Below are positions 1 through 6,087 of a stretch of 8,667 nt of DNA, in pieces (within the stretch, counting starts at the first letter, position 1; each line of letters begins with the position of its first letter). Source of the DNA: CAYVUM01 sp964454795 (lineage in GTDB: Bacteria > Pseudomonadota > Alphaproteobacteria > Rhodospirillales > Defluviicoccaceae); NCBI GenBank assembly GCA_964454795.1, contig CAYVUM010000130.1, positions 1 to 8,667 on the forward strand, given 5' to 3'. A program made the translations under genes and the position numbers. The notes beneath the pieces are model-generated. The model was not told the DNA's origin. It saw only the letters and a list, made by a program, of their open reading frames with translations, and made no database searches.

Positions 1-71
1 ATCGATTCAGAAAATCTCCCGCCTGTCACCCGTCATATGAGTTCGGAGCCCTGGGGATGGCCCGGCGGGCG

Positions 72-100
72 CTTGCCGGCGGCAGTCGGGTGTGCTATAT
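72..100 (+). promoter_or_regulatory. Probable sigma-70-type promoter of a small RNA
   Basis: A -35-like hexamer CTTGCC (72-77) and a -10-like hexamer CTATAT (95-100) are separated by 17 bp, the optimal spacing. The form fits alphaproteobacterial housekeeping promoters (CTTGAC / CTATAT type). The base before the -10 is TG-rich (TGTG at 91-94), which could help recognition. The predicted start of transcription is A107 or A108. The transcript would pass through three hairpins and end at an intrinsic terminator about 145 nt downstream. Only sequence matching supports this. Confidence 0.5.
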
Positions 101-106
101 CCTCTT

Positions 107-251
107 AATTCCCGAGATGGGTCTCGACTGCGGTCGCAGACCGTCTCACGCCACCCGGCGCATCGTTGGGCAATTCCTTCAGAGTGCCCGACCCCGTGTG
201 CCACACAAAGGGTGATAGCCCCCGATGCCTTCGCGGTGGGGGCTATTTTTT
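107..251 (+). ncRNA. Candidate structured small RNA or leader RNA, family not recognised
   Basis: This stretch starts just after a good promoter and ends in an intrinsic terminator, and no convincing ORF fills it. It can fold into four successive hairpins. Hairpin 1 (114-147) pairs GAGATGG with CCGTCTC and then CGAC with GTCG around a TGCG loop. Hairpin 2 (165-192) pairs GTTGGGCA with TGCCCGAC around a 12-nt loop, ATTCCTTCAGAG. Hairpin 3 (193-212) pairs CCC-GTGT with ACAC-GGG. The terminator stem is the fourth. I see no SRP RNA, tmRNA, RNase P or common riboswitch signature; 6S RNA has a similar length but a different single-rod architecture. It could be a trans-acting sRNA. It could also be a terminating leader for the gene at 348, which lies 97 nt beyond the terminator on the same strand. 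Confidence 0.45.
214..251 (+). terminator. Intrinsic (Rho-independent) terminator
   Basis: A perfect 9-bp stem, ATAGCCCCC (215-223) with GGGGGCTAT (238-246), encloses a 14-nt loop and is followed by a run of T (246-251). This is the strongest terminator in the window. It ends the candidate small RNA and would shield, or conditionally gate, the gene beginning at 348. Confidence 0.8.
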
Positions 252-298
252 GTTCGCACGCGATTGCGGTCACCCCTGCCGGCCAGACCCCGCGCGGG

Positions 299-305
299 CT
301 ATACT
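299..305 (+). promoter_or_regulatory. Weak -10-like box upstream of the 541-aa gene
   Basis: CTATACT (299-305) contains TATACT, five of six matches to TATAAT, 43 bp before the chosen start codon at 348. No convincing -35 lies 16-18 bp upstream (the bases there read CTGCCG). This is only a candidate for independent transcription of the downstream gene. Confidence 0.2.
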
Positions 306-347
306 GCCCGTTCCTTGTGGACCGAATGGACCGGCCCTGCCATTCGT

Positions 348-1973
348 ATGACCCTTCATATCGCTTACCGCCTGCCGCTGGTTGACCTCCGGGCCCTCTT
401 CGGGATGACCGTGAAAGCCGTCTGGCAGTTCGCGCCGCTGGAACGCCCCAGCCTGCCCGAGGAATGGGTCGGGCAACTGGGCAGCATCCATGCCCGCTAC
501 CAAAGTCAGGAGCGCCTTGCCCGCTGCGGCCTCGCCACGGGGGCGGTGCGGTTCTCTCCCGCCACGCTCGAGATCAATTCCGATGCGATCGACGCCGATG
601 TCCCGATCGTGCTCAGTCATGCCGGCCAGACGGTGGTCGCCGACGAAGACATCGGTGTCCGCCTCGATATCGATTTTGCCTTGCCCGGGGCGGGCGCGGC
701 CGACCTGAAGGCGCTGGTTGCCCGGGTTCTCGCCCTGGAGGCAGTGCTGATCGAGGGCCGCACCGATGTCCATCCGGACGGGCCGGGCGGCGGCCGTGAA
801 TACCACCCCGCACTCGGCCTCGACCTGCCGCTGCGGTTCGCAGACATGTACGGCCGGGAGACCGCGCGCCATTCCCTCGGTCGGCGCGCCGGCAGCTTCG
901 AGAAAGGGAGTTTCTGGGAGGCGTTCCGGGGCTGGCAGCGGCTGATCAAGCCCGGCGAGCCTCAGGTGTTCATCTCGGCACTCTGTGGCGATGGCCGCAT
1001 GATTGAACCCCTCGCGACCGAGAATCCGCTCTACCGGAGCGATCGCGGCCTCGACCTCCATGCCGTCGACCTGGAGGTGGACGGTATCCGGCAACTGGTC
1101 TGGGTGTTCGTGGAGCCCTCCGGGCGCGGCGTCGACCCGCAGCACGTCCGAAGTCAGACGGACCGGATCGTCGGCTTCCTCTGCTTTCTGGAACGTTTCG
1201 TGTTGATTCACCGGTTGATCGCTGCCAACCGGTTCGATCTGGAAGCCTGTTTCAAGGCGATCAATCTGCCAGCGGATGTATGGGATCAGGTTTCGGTCGG
1301 TTCGGCCGATCTGGAATACACCTACCGGAAGCTGACCCGGATGGCACGACAACAACACAACCTGAAAACCGCCGCCAAGGACTTGCGCACAGCATTTTTT
1401 GCCAATCTCGCCTTGCGCAACGGGGAGGATTTCGAAACTCTGGGTGACCGCGGTCAGGCAGCTTTCCTCGGTCCAGAATCGCGAAATAATCTTGAAGAGA
1501 TCATGGAGTATGCGTTTAGCCGCCGGCTCCGCCATGAACTCAGGCTCGTCGAAAACCCTTACATCAAAGGAATGATCCTGATGAACACCAATAATTATAT
1601 CAACATCGGCGGCCAACAGGTTGTCAACTCGGAAAACGTAACTTTCAACGACGTGATCGCTGCTGTCGACTCGACGGTCAACGCTGTTCAGCGCAGTGAG
1701 GCAGCGGACGACCTCAAGGCCCATCTCGGCGAACTGGCGGCGCTGATCAAGGACCTGGAGGGCAAGGCCGAGCCGGCGGATGCCGCCCGGGCCGCCGCAG
1801 ATTTCAAGCAACTGAGCGACGAAGCGGTGCGTGAGCAGCCGGCGCCGGAGGTGCTGAAAACCTTCGCCGGCCGCCTGCTCAGCGGCCTCGAGACCGCCGT
1901 TGACGTGGCGGTCAAAGCCAAGCCGGTCATCAACCTTGTTCTGGTGGCCTGCGGGGTGCCGCCGTTGCCCTGA
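348..1973 (+). CDS. Orphan 541-aa protein, function unknown
   Basis: I do not recognise a named family. The start at ATG 348 is chosen because the longer in-frame start at 225 lies inside the terminator loop and would add 41 residues translated from the terminator and spacer. No strong Shine-Dalgarno site precedes 348. Residues 1-135 look beta-rich (for example VPIVLSHAGQTVVADE, then VRLDIDF). Residues 236-257 form strands around LHAVDLEV and QLVWVFVEP. Residues 265-405 are mostly helical, with a hydrophobic segment FLCFLERFVLIHRLI (277-291) and a basic helix RKLTRMARQQHNLKTAAKDLR (327-347). Residues 412-436 are an Asn-rich beta segment (NTNNYINIGG). A heptad-like helix spans about 438-495, and the extreme C-terminus is hydrophobic (VINLVLVACGV). 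No signal peptide or clear catalytic motif is seen. The gene stands alone: a small RNA lies upstream and a convergent universal stress gene lies 36 bp downstream. It is a real gene by length, codon use and GC pattern; its job is unknown. Confidence 0.75.
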   Translation: MTLHIAYRLPLVDLRALFGMTVKAVWQFAPLERPSLPEEWVGQLGSIHARYQSQERLARCGLATGAVRFSPATLEINSDAIDADVPIVLSHAGQTVVADEDIGVRLDIDFALPGAGAADLKALVARVLALEAVLIEGRTDVHPDGPGGGREYHPALGLDLPLRFADMYGRETARHSLGRRAGSFEKGSFWEAFRGWQRLIKPGEPQVFISALCGDGRMIEPLATENPLYRSDRGLDLHAVDLEVDGIRQLVWVFVEPSGRGVDPQHVRSQTDRIVGFLCFLERFVLIHRLIAANRFDLEACFKAINLPADVWDQVSVGSADLEYTYRKLTRMARQQHNLKTAAKDLRTAFFANLALRNGEDFETLGDRGQAAFLGPESRNNLEEIMEYAFSRRLRHELRLVENPYIKGMILMNTNNYINIGGQQVVNSENVTFNDVIAAVDSTVNAVQRSEAADDLKAHLGELAALIKDLEGKAEPADAARAAADFKQLSDEAVREQPAPEVLKTFAGRLLSGLETAVDVAVKAKPVINLVLVACGVPPLP

Positions 1974-1984
1974 CGGCAGGTGCT

Positions 1985-2005
1985 GCTCGGGCCGGCCGGC
2001 TGAGC
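1985..2005. terminator. Possible hairpin between convergent genes
   Basis: In the 36-bp gap between two convergent stop codons, GCTC (1985-1988) can pair with GAGC (2002-2005). The pairing extends through G-T and G-C pairs into an inner GGCC-rich loop. There is no T-run on either strand, so this would be at best a weak bidirectional terminator. Confidence 0.25.
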
Positions 2006-2009
2006 GGCG

Positions 2010-2525
2010 TCAGGCGAGCATATCGATCTGCTCGTCGGTCAGGCCGCCCGGGACGATCGTCACCGGGATCGGCAGTTTGCCGATCCGCTTGACCACGTGC
2101 CCGATCAGCCTGCCCGGCCCCTCACTGCTGCTGGTCGCTGTGGCGGCGCCGAGAACCAGCACCGAAAAGCCCATCTCCTGCTCGTCAATCAGCTTCATCA
2201 GCTCATCGGTCAGCTTGCCCTCGCGGATGTAGACGACCGGGGTTGAACCGGACAACCGCTGCACCACCGAAGCCACGACCTGCAGCATCTCCTCGGCCTG
2301 CTCGCGCCGTTCTTCCTCCATAAGGTGGCCGACCGCCATCCAGTGCTGGAACTCGATCGGTTCGATAACGTAAAGCAGCGCCACCCGGCCACCAGTGGCC
2401 CTGGCGCGGCGACAGGCGAAGCGAAGCGCCTGATGCAACTCCTCGGTTTCATCGACGACGCAGAGGAATGTACGGGGAGTGTCGCCCGGGAGCGGGTCCG
2501 CCGCACCCTTCGCCGCCTGGGTCAT
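2010..2525 (-). CDS. Universal stress protein, UspA family
   Basis: A single-domain 171-aa cytoplasmic protein with the alternating beta/alpha USP fold. Strand 1 is FLCVVDETEE (20-29), followed by a helix HQALRFACRRARA, then strand GRVALLYVIEP (46-56), strand TPVVYIREG, strand SVLVLGAA (121-128), and a closing PIPVTIVPG (152-160). The nucleotide-binding loop, normally G-x2-G-x9-G-S/T, is degenerate here (GAATATSSSEGPGRLIGHV), so ATP binding is uncertain. The GPG loop and the PIPVTIVPG-LTDEQ ending are, from memory, typical of an alphaproteobacterial USP group. The start is ATG at 2525; an in-frame GTG at 2588 would add an Arg/Pro-rich stretch unlike the family. The Shine-Dalgarno is weak. The gene lies 237 bp downstream of the Alph_Pro_TM gene on the same strand, behind a triple 22-bp repeat that may control it. 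Confidence 0.88.
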   Translation of the reverse strand: MTQAAKGAADPLPGDTPRTFLCVVDETEELHQALRFACRRARATGGRVALLYVIEPIEFQHWMAVGHLMEEERREQAEEMLQVVASVVQRLSGSTPVVYIREGKLTDELMKLIDEQEMGFSVLVLGAATATSSSEGPGRLIGHVVKRIGKLPIPVTIVPGGLTDEQIDMLA

Positions 2526-2602
2526 CGTCGGACTGGCATCCTGTCTCCGGGGACGCCGACAGCCACTCTCCACCGGGCGCCGGCGCACCCATTAGCACCC
2601 AT
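2522..2602 (-). other. Possible 26-codon upstream ORF coupled to the stress-protein gene
   Basis: Reading from ATG at 2602, a 26-codon frame (starting MGANGCAGARW) ends in TGA at 2524-2522. That stop overlaps the ATG of the universal stress gene in the classic ATGA arrangement. The main gene has only a weak Shine-Dalgarno, so translation through this leader could deliver ribosomes to it. No ribosome site is visible for the small frame itself, and short frames arise by chance in GC-rich DNA, so support is thin. Confidence 0.2.
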
Positions 2603-2608
2603 TAATGG
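2585..2608. repeat. Tandem 10-bp direct repeat with an overlapping palindrome
   Basis: GCACCCATTA occurs twice back to back (2585-2594 and 2595-2604). The second copy runs into the perfect 10-bp palindrome CCATTAATGG (2599-2608). It sits 60-83 bp upstream of the stress-protein start and is AT-rich against a GC-rich background, so it may be part of the promoter or operator region. Confidence 0.45.
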
Positions 2609-2644
2609 ATCGGATCGTTCGCCTGGTTCCCATGCGAAAGACCG

Positions 2645-2710
2645 GTCGATCGACGACGCTCTTGATGTCGATCGACGACGCTCTTGATGTCGATCGACGA
2701 CGCTCTTGAT
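2645..2710. repeat. Three perfect tandem copies of a 22-bp unit (operator-like array)
   Basis: The units are 2645-2666, 2667-2688 and 2689-2710, all identical. Each consists of the 10-bp perfect palindrome GTCGATCGAC followed by the 12-bp GACGCTCTTGAT. The 22-bp period is close to two helical turns, so the palindromes lie on one face of the DNA. The array is intergenic, between the Alph_Pro_TM stop (2763) and the stress-protein start (2525), 120-186 bp upstream of the latter. This suggests cooperative binding of a dimeric regulator. Iteron function is less likely, because no replication gene is present. Confidence 0.85.
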
Positions 2711-2762
2711 CCTGTGGCCCGATTCAGCTGACGGACGGGACTCATCGGTCAGCATCGAGCCA

Positions 2763-3521
2763 CTAGCCTTTGCGGAACACCACACTGGCAATCCATCCTG
2801 CCACCATGGCGATCACAATGGCAAGCAGACCATAGGCAAACGGTTTGTTGTGTGCAAAATCAAAGACCGCGGCTTCAAACCCGACCTTGGAGACGACCAG
2901 CGGGTTGATCTCGGCCGCCGCCACCTCGCCATCGCGGATGAGATACGTCGCGACCGTATAGGCGCCGGTCGGCGCGGTCGCCGGAAACCGCACATCCACC
3001 CGGAATAACCGCGTGCCCACGAAAGCAATCGCCAGTGGCTCGCGGCTGAACAGCTCCCGGGTCTGCAGCGAGCGGATCAGGGCGGCGCGGAACTGCGCGA
3101 CGACGTCGGGAGCGGCGTTCTCCGGTGGCACCATGCGAATGGCATCGGGACCGATTTCGTGACGGATGCGCACGCTCTCGCGCACGATTTCCTCGGGCGG
3201 CGCGGTCGCGGCAACGGCATAAAAACCGGGCACCTCGTCAAACACCATGTCCGCCTGGTTCACCCAGATGCCGGCAACCCGGCCCTTGCGCCGGACGACT
3301 TTCTGCATCCGTGGCCCCTGGATCACCACGACCACGTCGCCCTCGCCGTCAATGGCGCCGAACAACAGCACGTCCGCGCCGGTGAAGCCGGTGGTGATGG
3401 CGATCAGATGATCGGACAGATCGGCGACCAGCTCAAGCGCCCGCGGCTGCGCCGGCAGTCCGGCCAGAGTCGCGACGACCACCGCGACGACCAGCGCCCG
3501 GAACAGCCGGCCGCCGCTCAC
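2763..3521 (-). CDS. Alph_Pro_TM / TIGR02186-type membrane-anchored protein
   Basis: A 252-aa protein of the alphaproteobacterial 'putative transmembrane protein' family (Pfam Alph_Pro_TM, TIGR02186); its biochemical role is unknown. An N-terminal signal sequence covers residues 1 to about 28, with a hydrophobic core ALVVAVVVATLAGL and likely processing after QPRA. A periplasmic beta-rich domain of about 195 residues follows, including LSDHLIAITTGFTGADVLLF, DVVVVIQGP and GIWVN. A single C-terminal membrane helix spans 226-248 with a basic end RKG, so the protein is anchored by its tail with the domain outside. The start is GTG at 3521, overlapping the TGA of the upstream TauE/SafE gene as GTGA, which implies translational coupling. 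The pair recurs in alphaproteobacteria (established association), so it probably assists or modulates the permease. Confidence 0.88.
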   Translation of the reverse strand: MSGGRLFRALVVAVVVATLAGLPAQPRALELVADLSDHLIAITTGFTGADVLLFGAIDGEGDVVVVIQGPRMQKVVRRKGRVAGIWVNQADMVFDEVPGFYAVAATAPPEEIVRESVRIRHEIGPDAIRMVPPENAAPDVVAQFRAALIRSLQTRELFSREPLAIAFVGTRLFRVDVRFPATAPTGAYTVATYLIRDGEVAAAEINPLVVSKVGFEAAVFDFAHNKPFAYGLLAIVIAMVAGWIASVVFRKG

Positions 3522-4435
3522 GAGCCGACCACCCCCGCGACGCTGTAGAGATCGTCGGGCGTTGCGATGAGATCATAGACGAGCTTGCCGCACACGGCGA
3601 GGACGAGCAGGGCGAGCAGCACTCGCAGCTGGTCGCCGCGCAGCCGCGCCCCGGCGCGGGCTCCGAACTGGGCACCGATGACCCCGCCGACCAGCAGCAG
3701 AAGGGCCAGAACCACGTCGACGGTCTGGTTGGTGACCGCCTGAAGCAGGGTCACGTTGGCGGTGACGAAAATGATCTGGAACAGCGAGGTGCCCACGACC
3801 ACCGCGGTCGGCATGCCGAGCAGGTAGATCATCGCCGGCACCATGATGAAGCCACCGCCCACCCCCATGATCGCGGCGAGCAGGCCGACGAAGAAGCCGA
3901 CGGCGACCGGCAGAATCGCGCTGATGTAAAGGCGCGACCGCCGGAAGCGCGTTTTCAGCGGCAGCCTGTCCCGCCAGTGGCCGCGCGTCCGCGGCGGCGG
4001 TGGCTTGCCGGTCCGGCGGCCGATCATCGCGTTGATGCCCTCGACCAGCATCAGCGCCCCGACCGTGCCGAGAAAGACCACGAAGCAGAGGCGGATGACC
4101 AGGTCCACCTGGCCGAGCTGGCGGAGCAGCGTGAACAGCCACACCCCGAGCCCGGAGCCGGCAAAGCCGCCGGCAAGCAGGATCAGTCCCATCTTCACGT
4201 CGACGTTACCGCGACGCCAGTGCGCCAGCACGCCGGAGACCGAAGAGGCGACGATCTGGTTGGCTTCCGTGGCGACCGCCACCGGTGCGGGAATGCCGAT
4301 GAAAATCAGCAGCGGCGTCATCAGGAATCCGCCACCGACGCCGAAAAGCCCGGACAGGAAGCCAACCATGCCGCCCAGGCCGAGGATCAGGAACACATTG
4401 ACCGAGACCTCGGCGATGGGCAGGTAGATGTCCAT
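3518..4435 (-). CDS. TauE/SafE (TSUP) family anion permease
   Basis: A 305-aa inner-membrane transporter of the sulfite exporter TauE/SafE family, whose members move sulfite, sulfonates or other sulfur-containing or organic anions. The substrate here cannot be read from sequence. The two-repeat architecture is clear: the signature GLFGVGGGFLMTP (29-41) recurs as AIMGVGGGFIMVP (188-200), each heading a four-helix half. A basic cytoplasmic linker (residues 137-167) separates the halves. The motif ATEANQIVASSVSG (55-68) is typical of the alphaproteobacterial subgroup. The start ATG at 4435 gives the family's usual MDIYLPIAEVSVNVF opening; an in-frame TTG at 4468 is less likely. It is the first gene of the minus-strand cluster, overlaps the Alph_Pro_TM gene by 4 bp, and is transcribed divergently from the DUF3500 gene 93 bp away. 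Confidence 0.92.
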   Translation of the reverse strand: MDIYLPIAEVSVNVFLILGLGGMVGFLSGLFGVGGGFLMTPLLIFIGIPAPVAVATEANQIVASSVSGVLAHWRRGNVDVKMGLILLAGGFAGSGLGVWLFTLLRQLGQVDLVIRLCFVVFLGTVGALMLVEGINAMIGRRTGKPPPPRTRGHWRDRLPLKTRFRRSRLYISAILPVAVGFFVGLLAAIMGVGGGFIMVPAMIYLLGMPTAVVVGTSLFQIIFVTANVTLLQAVTNQTVDVVLALLLLVGGVIGAQFGARAGARLRGDQLRVLLALLVLAVCGKLVYDLIATPDDLYSVAGVVGS

Positions 4436-4470
4436 CGGAAGGGCTGTCCGCTCCGCCCGGACCGCCAACG

Positions 4471-4498
4471 CCCATAACCGGCTTGCGGGGCCGTCAGC
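4471..4498 (-). promoter_or_regulatory. Weak candidate promoter for the TauE/SafE gene
   Basis: On the minus strand, GCTGAC (4498-4493) and TATGGG (4476-4471) are spaced 16 bp apart. Transcription would begin near 4464, about 30 nt before the ATG at 4435 and downstream of the alternative TTG start, which favours the ATG. The -10 match is poor. Confidence 0.25.
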
Positions 4499-4528
4499 CC
4501 GTCGGAACCCTGCCGGAGGATCGGTCGG

Positions 4529-5458
4529 ATGGCGGTTGGATTGCTACGAGAGTGCGTTCTAGCAAAGGCTTGGCGGAATGTCATCCGCCGTTACGCCGCG
4601 GCGGCCTGGCTGGCCCTCGGGATCACGGTCGCGGCCGTCCCGGCCAGCGCGAGCCCGGCCGTGGTGGCGGCGGCGGACGCGGTGATCGGCTCACTTTCGC
4701 CGGCGGAAGCGGCGCAGGCGCTGGCCGTCTTCGCCAGTCCGGATCGCTGCCGTTCGCGTCTGACCCCGGGGCCACGGGGTGGCCTGTTGTTGAGCCGGAT
4801 GGACGGGGAAACCCGCGAGGCCGGCTTTACGCTGCTGACCGCGGCGCTCGGGACGACCGGCGGCGCGATGGTCGAGGCGATCATCGAACGGGAACGGATC
4901 CTCGGCATGCTCGAGGCCCGGCCGGACTACCGGGACCCCGGTCTCTACGCCCTCGCCCTGTTCGGCCGTCCCGGCTCGGGGCGATGGGGATTCCGCTTCG
5001 AGGGGCATCACCTGTCGATCAACCACACCTACGACCACGACATCCTGGTTTCGGTCACGCCCCTGGCGCTCGGCGCCAATCCGGAGCGCCACGAGGCCGT
5101 CGGCGTGCCGCTCACCGTTCTCACGCCCCTTTATGAGCGCGCCGCCATGGCAGCGGTGGCGGGAGACGGCCGGCCAGGAAGCGGCCCTGCCCTGCAGGAC
5201 TTGGCCCCGCTGCTCGGCCGGATCGTCGAGATCGCCGGTGGCGGGGCGATCCTGGCGGAGACCACCGCCGACGGGTCGGGGCGCACCTACGCCGCAGCGC
5301 TCAGCGAACGCAGCCAGGGCGGACGCTGGCGGTTCTCGCCCGACGGATTCCAGCTGGACGGCGACGATTTCACCCTCTGGATGCGCGGCCTGGCCCGCAA
5401 TCATGTCCACCTCGTTCTTAAGGATGCCCGGACCGATTTCGCCGGCTGCCGCCGATGA
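4529..5458 (+). CDS. DUF3500 family secreted protein
   Basis: A 309-aa protein of the DUF3500 family (function not established). The family signature WGFRFEGHHLSIN is at 153-165. It is followed by the conserved run toward GANP (182-185) and the C-terminal NHVHLVLKDARTDFAG (291-306), which matches the usual family ending. An N-terminal export signal has an unusually long n-region (about 21 residues, several Arg/Lys). A hydrophobic core AAAAWLALGITVAAV follows, with a probable cleavage site at ASAS (about residue 42). There is no twin-arginine motif of standard form, although RR occurs at 20-21. The start at 4529 is fixed by a strong Shine-Dalgarno GGAGGA (4515-4520) with 8-nt spacing. It is transcribed alone, divergent from TauE/SafE and convergent with the Nudix gene, 11 bp from its stop. 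It probably acts in the periplasm; the clustered His residues (160, 161, 166, 170) could bind metal, which is inference. Confidence 0.87.
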   Translation: MAVGLLRECVLAKAWRNVIRRYAAAAWLALGITVAAVPASASPAVVAAADAVIGSLSPAEAAQALAVFASPDRCRSRLTPGPRGGLLLSRMDGETREAGFTLLTAALGTTGGAMVEAIIERERILGMLEARPDYRDPGLYALALFGRPGSGRWGFRFEGHHLSINHTYDHDILVSVTPLALGANPERHEAVGVPLTVLTPLYERAAMAAVAGDGRPGSGPALQDLAPLLGRIVEIAGGGAILAETTADGSGRTYAAALSERSQGGRWRFSPDGFQLDGDDFTLWMRGLARNHVHLVLKDARTDFAGCRR

Positions 5459-5469
5459 GGCCGGGCGGG

Positions 5470-5943
5470 TCAGCCGGCGACGGCCGGCCAGAGGCGGCGG
5501 GCGCTGGCAATGACGCGGTCTGTCGCCTCCGAGAGGCCGAGGGCAGGCAGGGCGGCAAAACTGAACCAGGCGGCTTCCGCAGCGTCCGACCCGGCCCGCG
5601 GTTCGCCCCGCTCCCAGGCTGCCGCCAGATCGATCACCGTGTAGTGCCAGTCAATCCGGCCCGAGGGCTGGCGTTCGATCAGGTCCACCACCTCGACCAG
5701 ACCGAGGACGCGGACCACGACCCCGGTCTCCTCGGCGACCTCACGGTGGACCGCCTCGACGACGGTCTCGCCAAGTTCCTGGCGGCCGCCGGGCAGGCTC
5801 CAGTCGCCGCACAGCGGCGGCGCACCCCGGCGGACCAGCAGGACCCGGCCGGGGCGCAGGATCACCGCGCCGACCCCGACGACCGGGCGGCCCGGTGTCG
5901 GCCCGCCGGTGCCCGGGTCTGTCCCGCGCGCGTCACCCGCCAT
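5470..5943 (-). CDS. Nudix hydrolase
   Basis: A 157-aa cytoplasmic hydrolase of nucleoside diphosphate linked compounds. A complete Nudix box GX5EX7REUXEEXGU occupies residues 53-75, with G53, E59, R67, E68, E71, E72 and G74, so catalytic metal binding should be intact. Before it lie the core strands VVGVGAVILRPGRVLLVRRG (21-40) and WSLPGG. After it, DWHYTVIDLAA and the ending AEAAWFSFAALPAL resemble ADP-ribose or sugar-nucleotide type Nudix enzymes more than MutT, but the substrate is not assigned. The start ATG at 5943 has GGGAG about 7 nt upstream. The N-terminal 20 residues are a Gly/Pro-rich extension. It is the only minus-strand gene here and converges tightly on DUF3500. Confidence 0.93.
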   Translation of the reverse strand: MAGDARGTDPGTGGPTPGRPVVGVGAVILRPGRVLLVRRGAPPLCGDWSLPGGRQELGETVVEAVHREVAEETGVVVRVLGLVEVVDLIERQPSGRIDWHYTVIDLAAAWERGEPRAGSDAAEAAWFSFAALPALGLSEATDRVIASARRLWPAVAG

Positions 5944-5976
5944 CGCCCTGCTCCCGCTTTTCCTCGCCCTGCCGCT

Positions 5977-5984
5977 CTTATAAG
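5977..5984. promoter_or_regulatory. Palindromic -10-like box between divergent genes
   Basis: CTTATAAG is a perfect palindrome that presents TATAAG on both strands. On the minus strand it lies about 34 nt before the Nudix start codon, a good distance for a -10. A matching -35 there is weak (TCGCGC at 17-bp spacing). On the plus strand it could serve the small ORF at 6088. It is the most AT-rich spot in this intergenic region. Confidence 0.35.
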
Positions 5985-6087
5985 CTGCGGCCGGACACAG
6001 CGCGACGGTCCGAACAGTGGCCTCCCTCCACGCACACTCAAGGTGGCGGCGGTTGCCCTGCCCGGGCGATCACAAGGTGGAAGACCG

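Noticed and set aside
225..347. Upstream extension of the 541-aa protein from ATG 225
   Set aside because: That ATG lies in the loop of the intrinsic terminator and the added 41 residues are Arg/Pro-rich translation of terminator and spacer, so 348 is a better start.
270..1811. Long open frame of 513 codons on the minus strand opposite the orphan gene
   Set aside because: It is the antisense shadow of the plus-strand gene in GC-rich DNA; its composition is atypical (many His/Gln/Pro) and it has no recognisable domain or ribosome site.
2645..2710. CRISPR array or plasmid iterons
   Set aside because: The units are contiguous and identical with no variable spacers, and there is no cas or replication initiator gene nearby.
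2727..2753. Terminator after the Alph_Pro_TM gene
   Set aside because: GCTGAC/GTCAGC makes only a 6-bp stem with a 15-nt loop and no T-run, so it is too weak to call.
2526..2791. 89-codon minus frame running through the 22-bp repeats
   Set aside because: The 22-bp unit is not a multiple of three, so the repeat would be read in shifting frames, and the frame starts inside the Alph_Pro_TM gene. Only the last 26 codons were kept, as a weak leader candidate.
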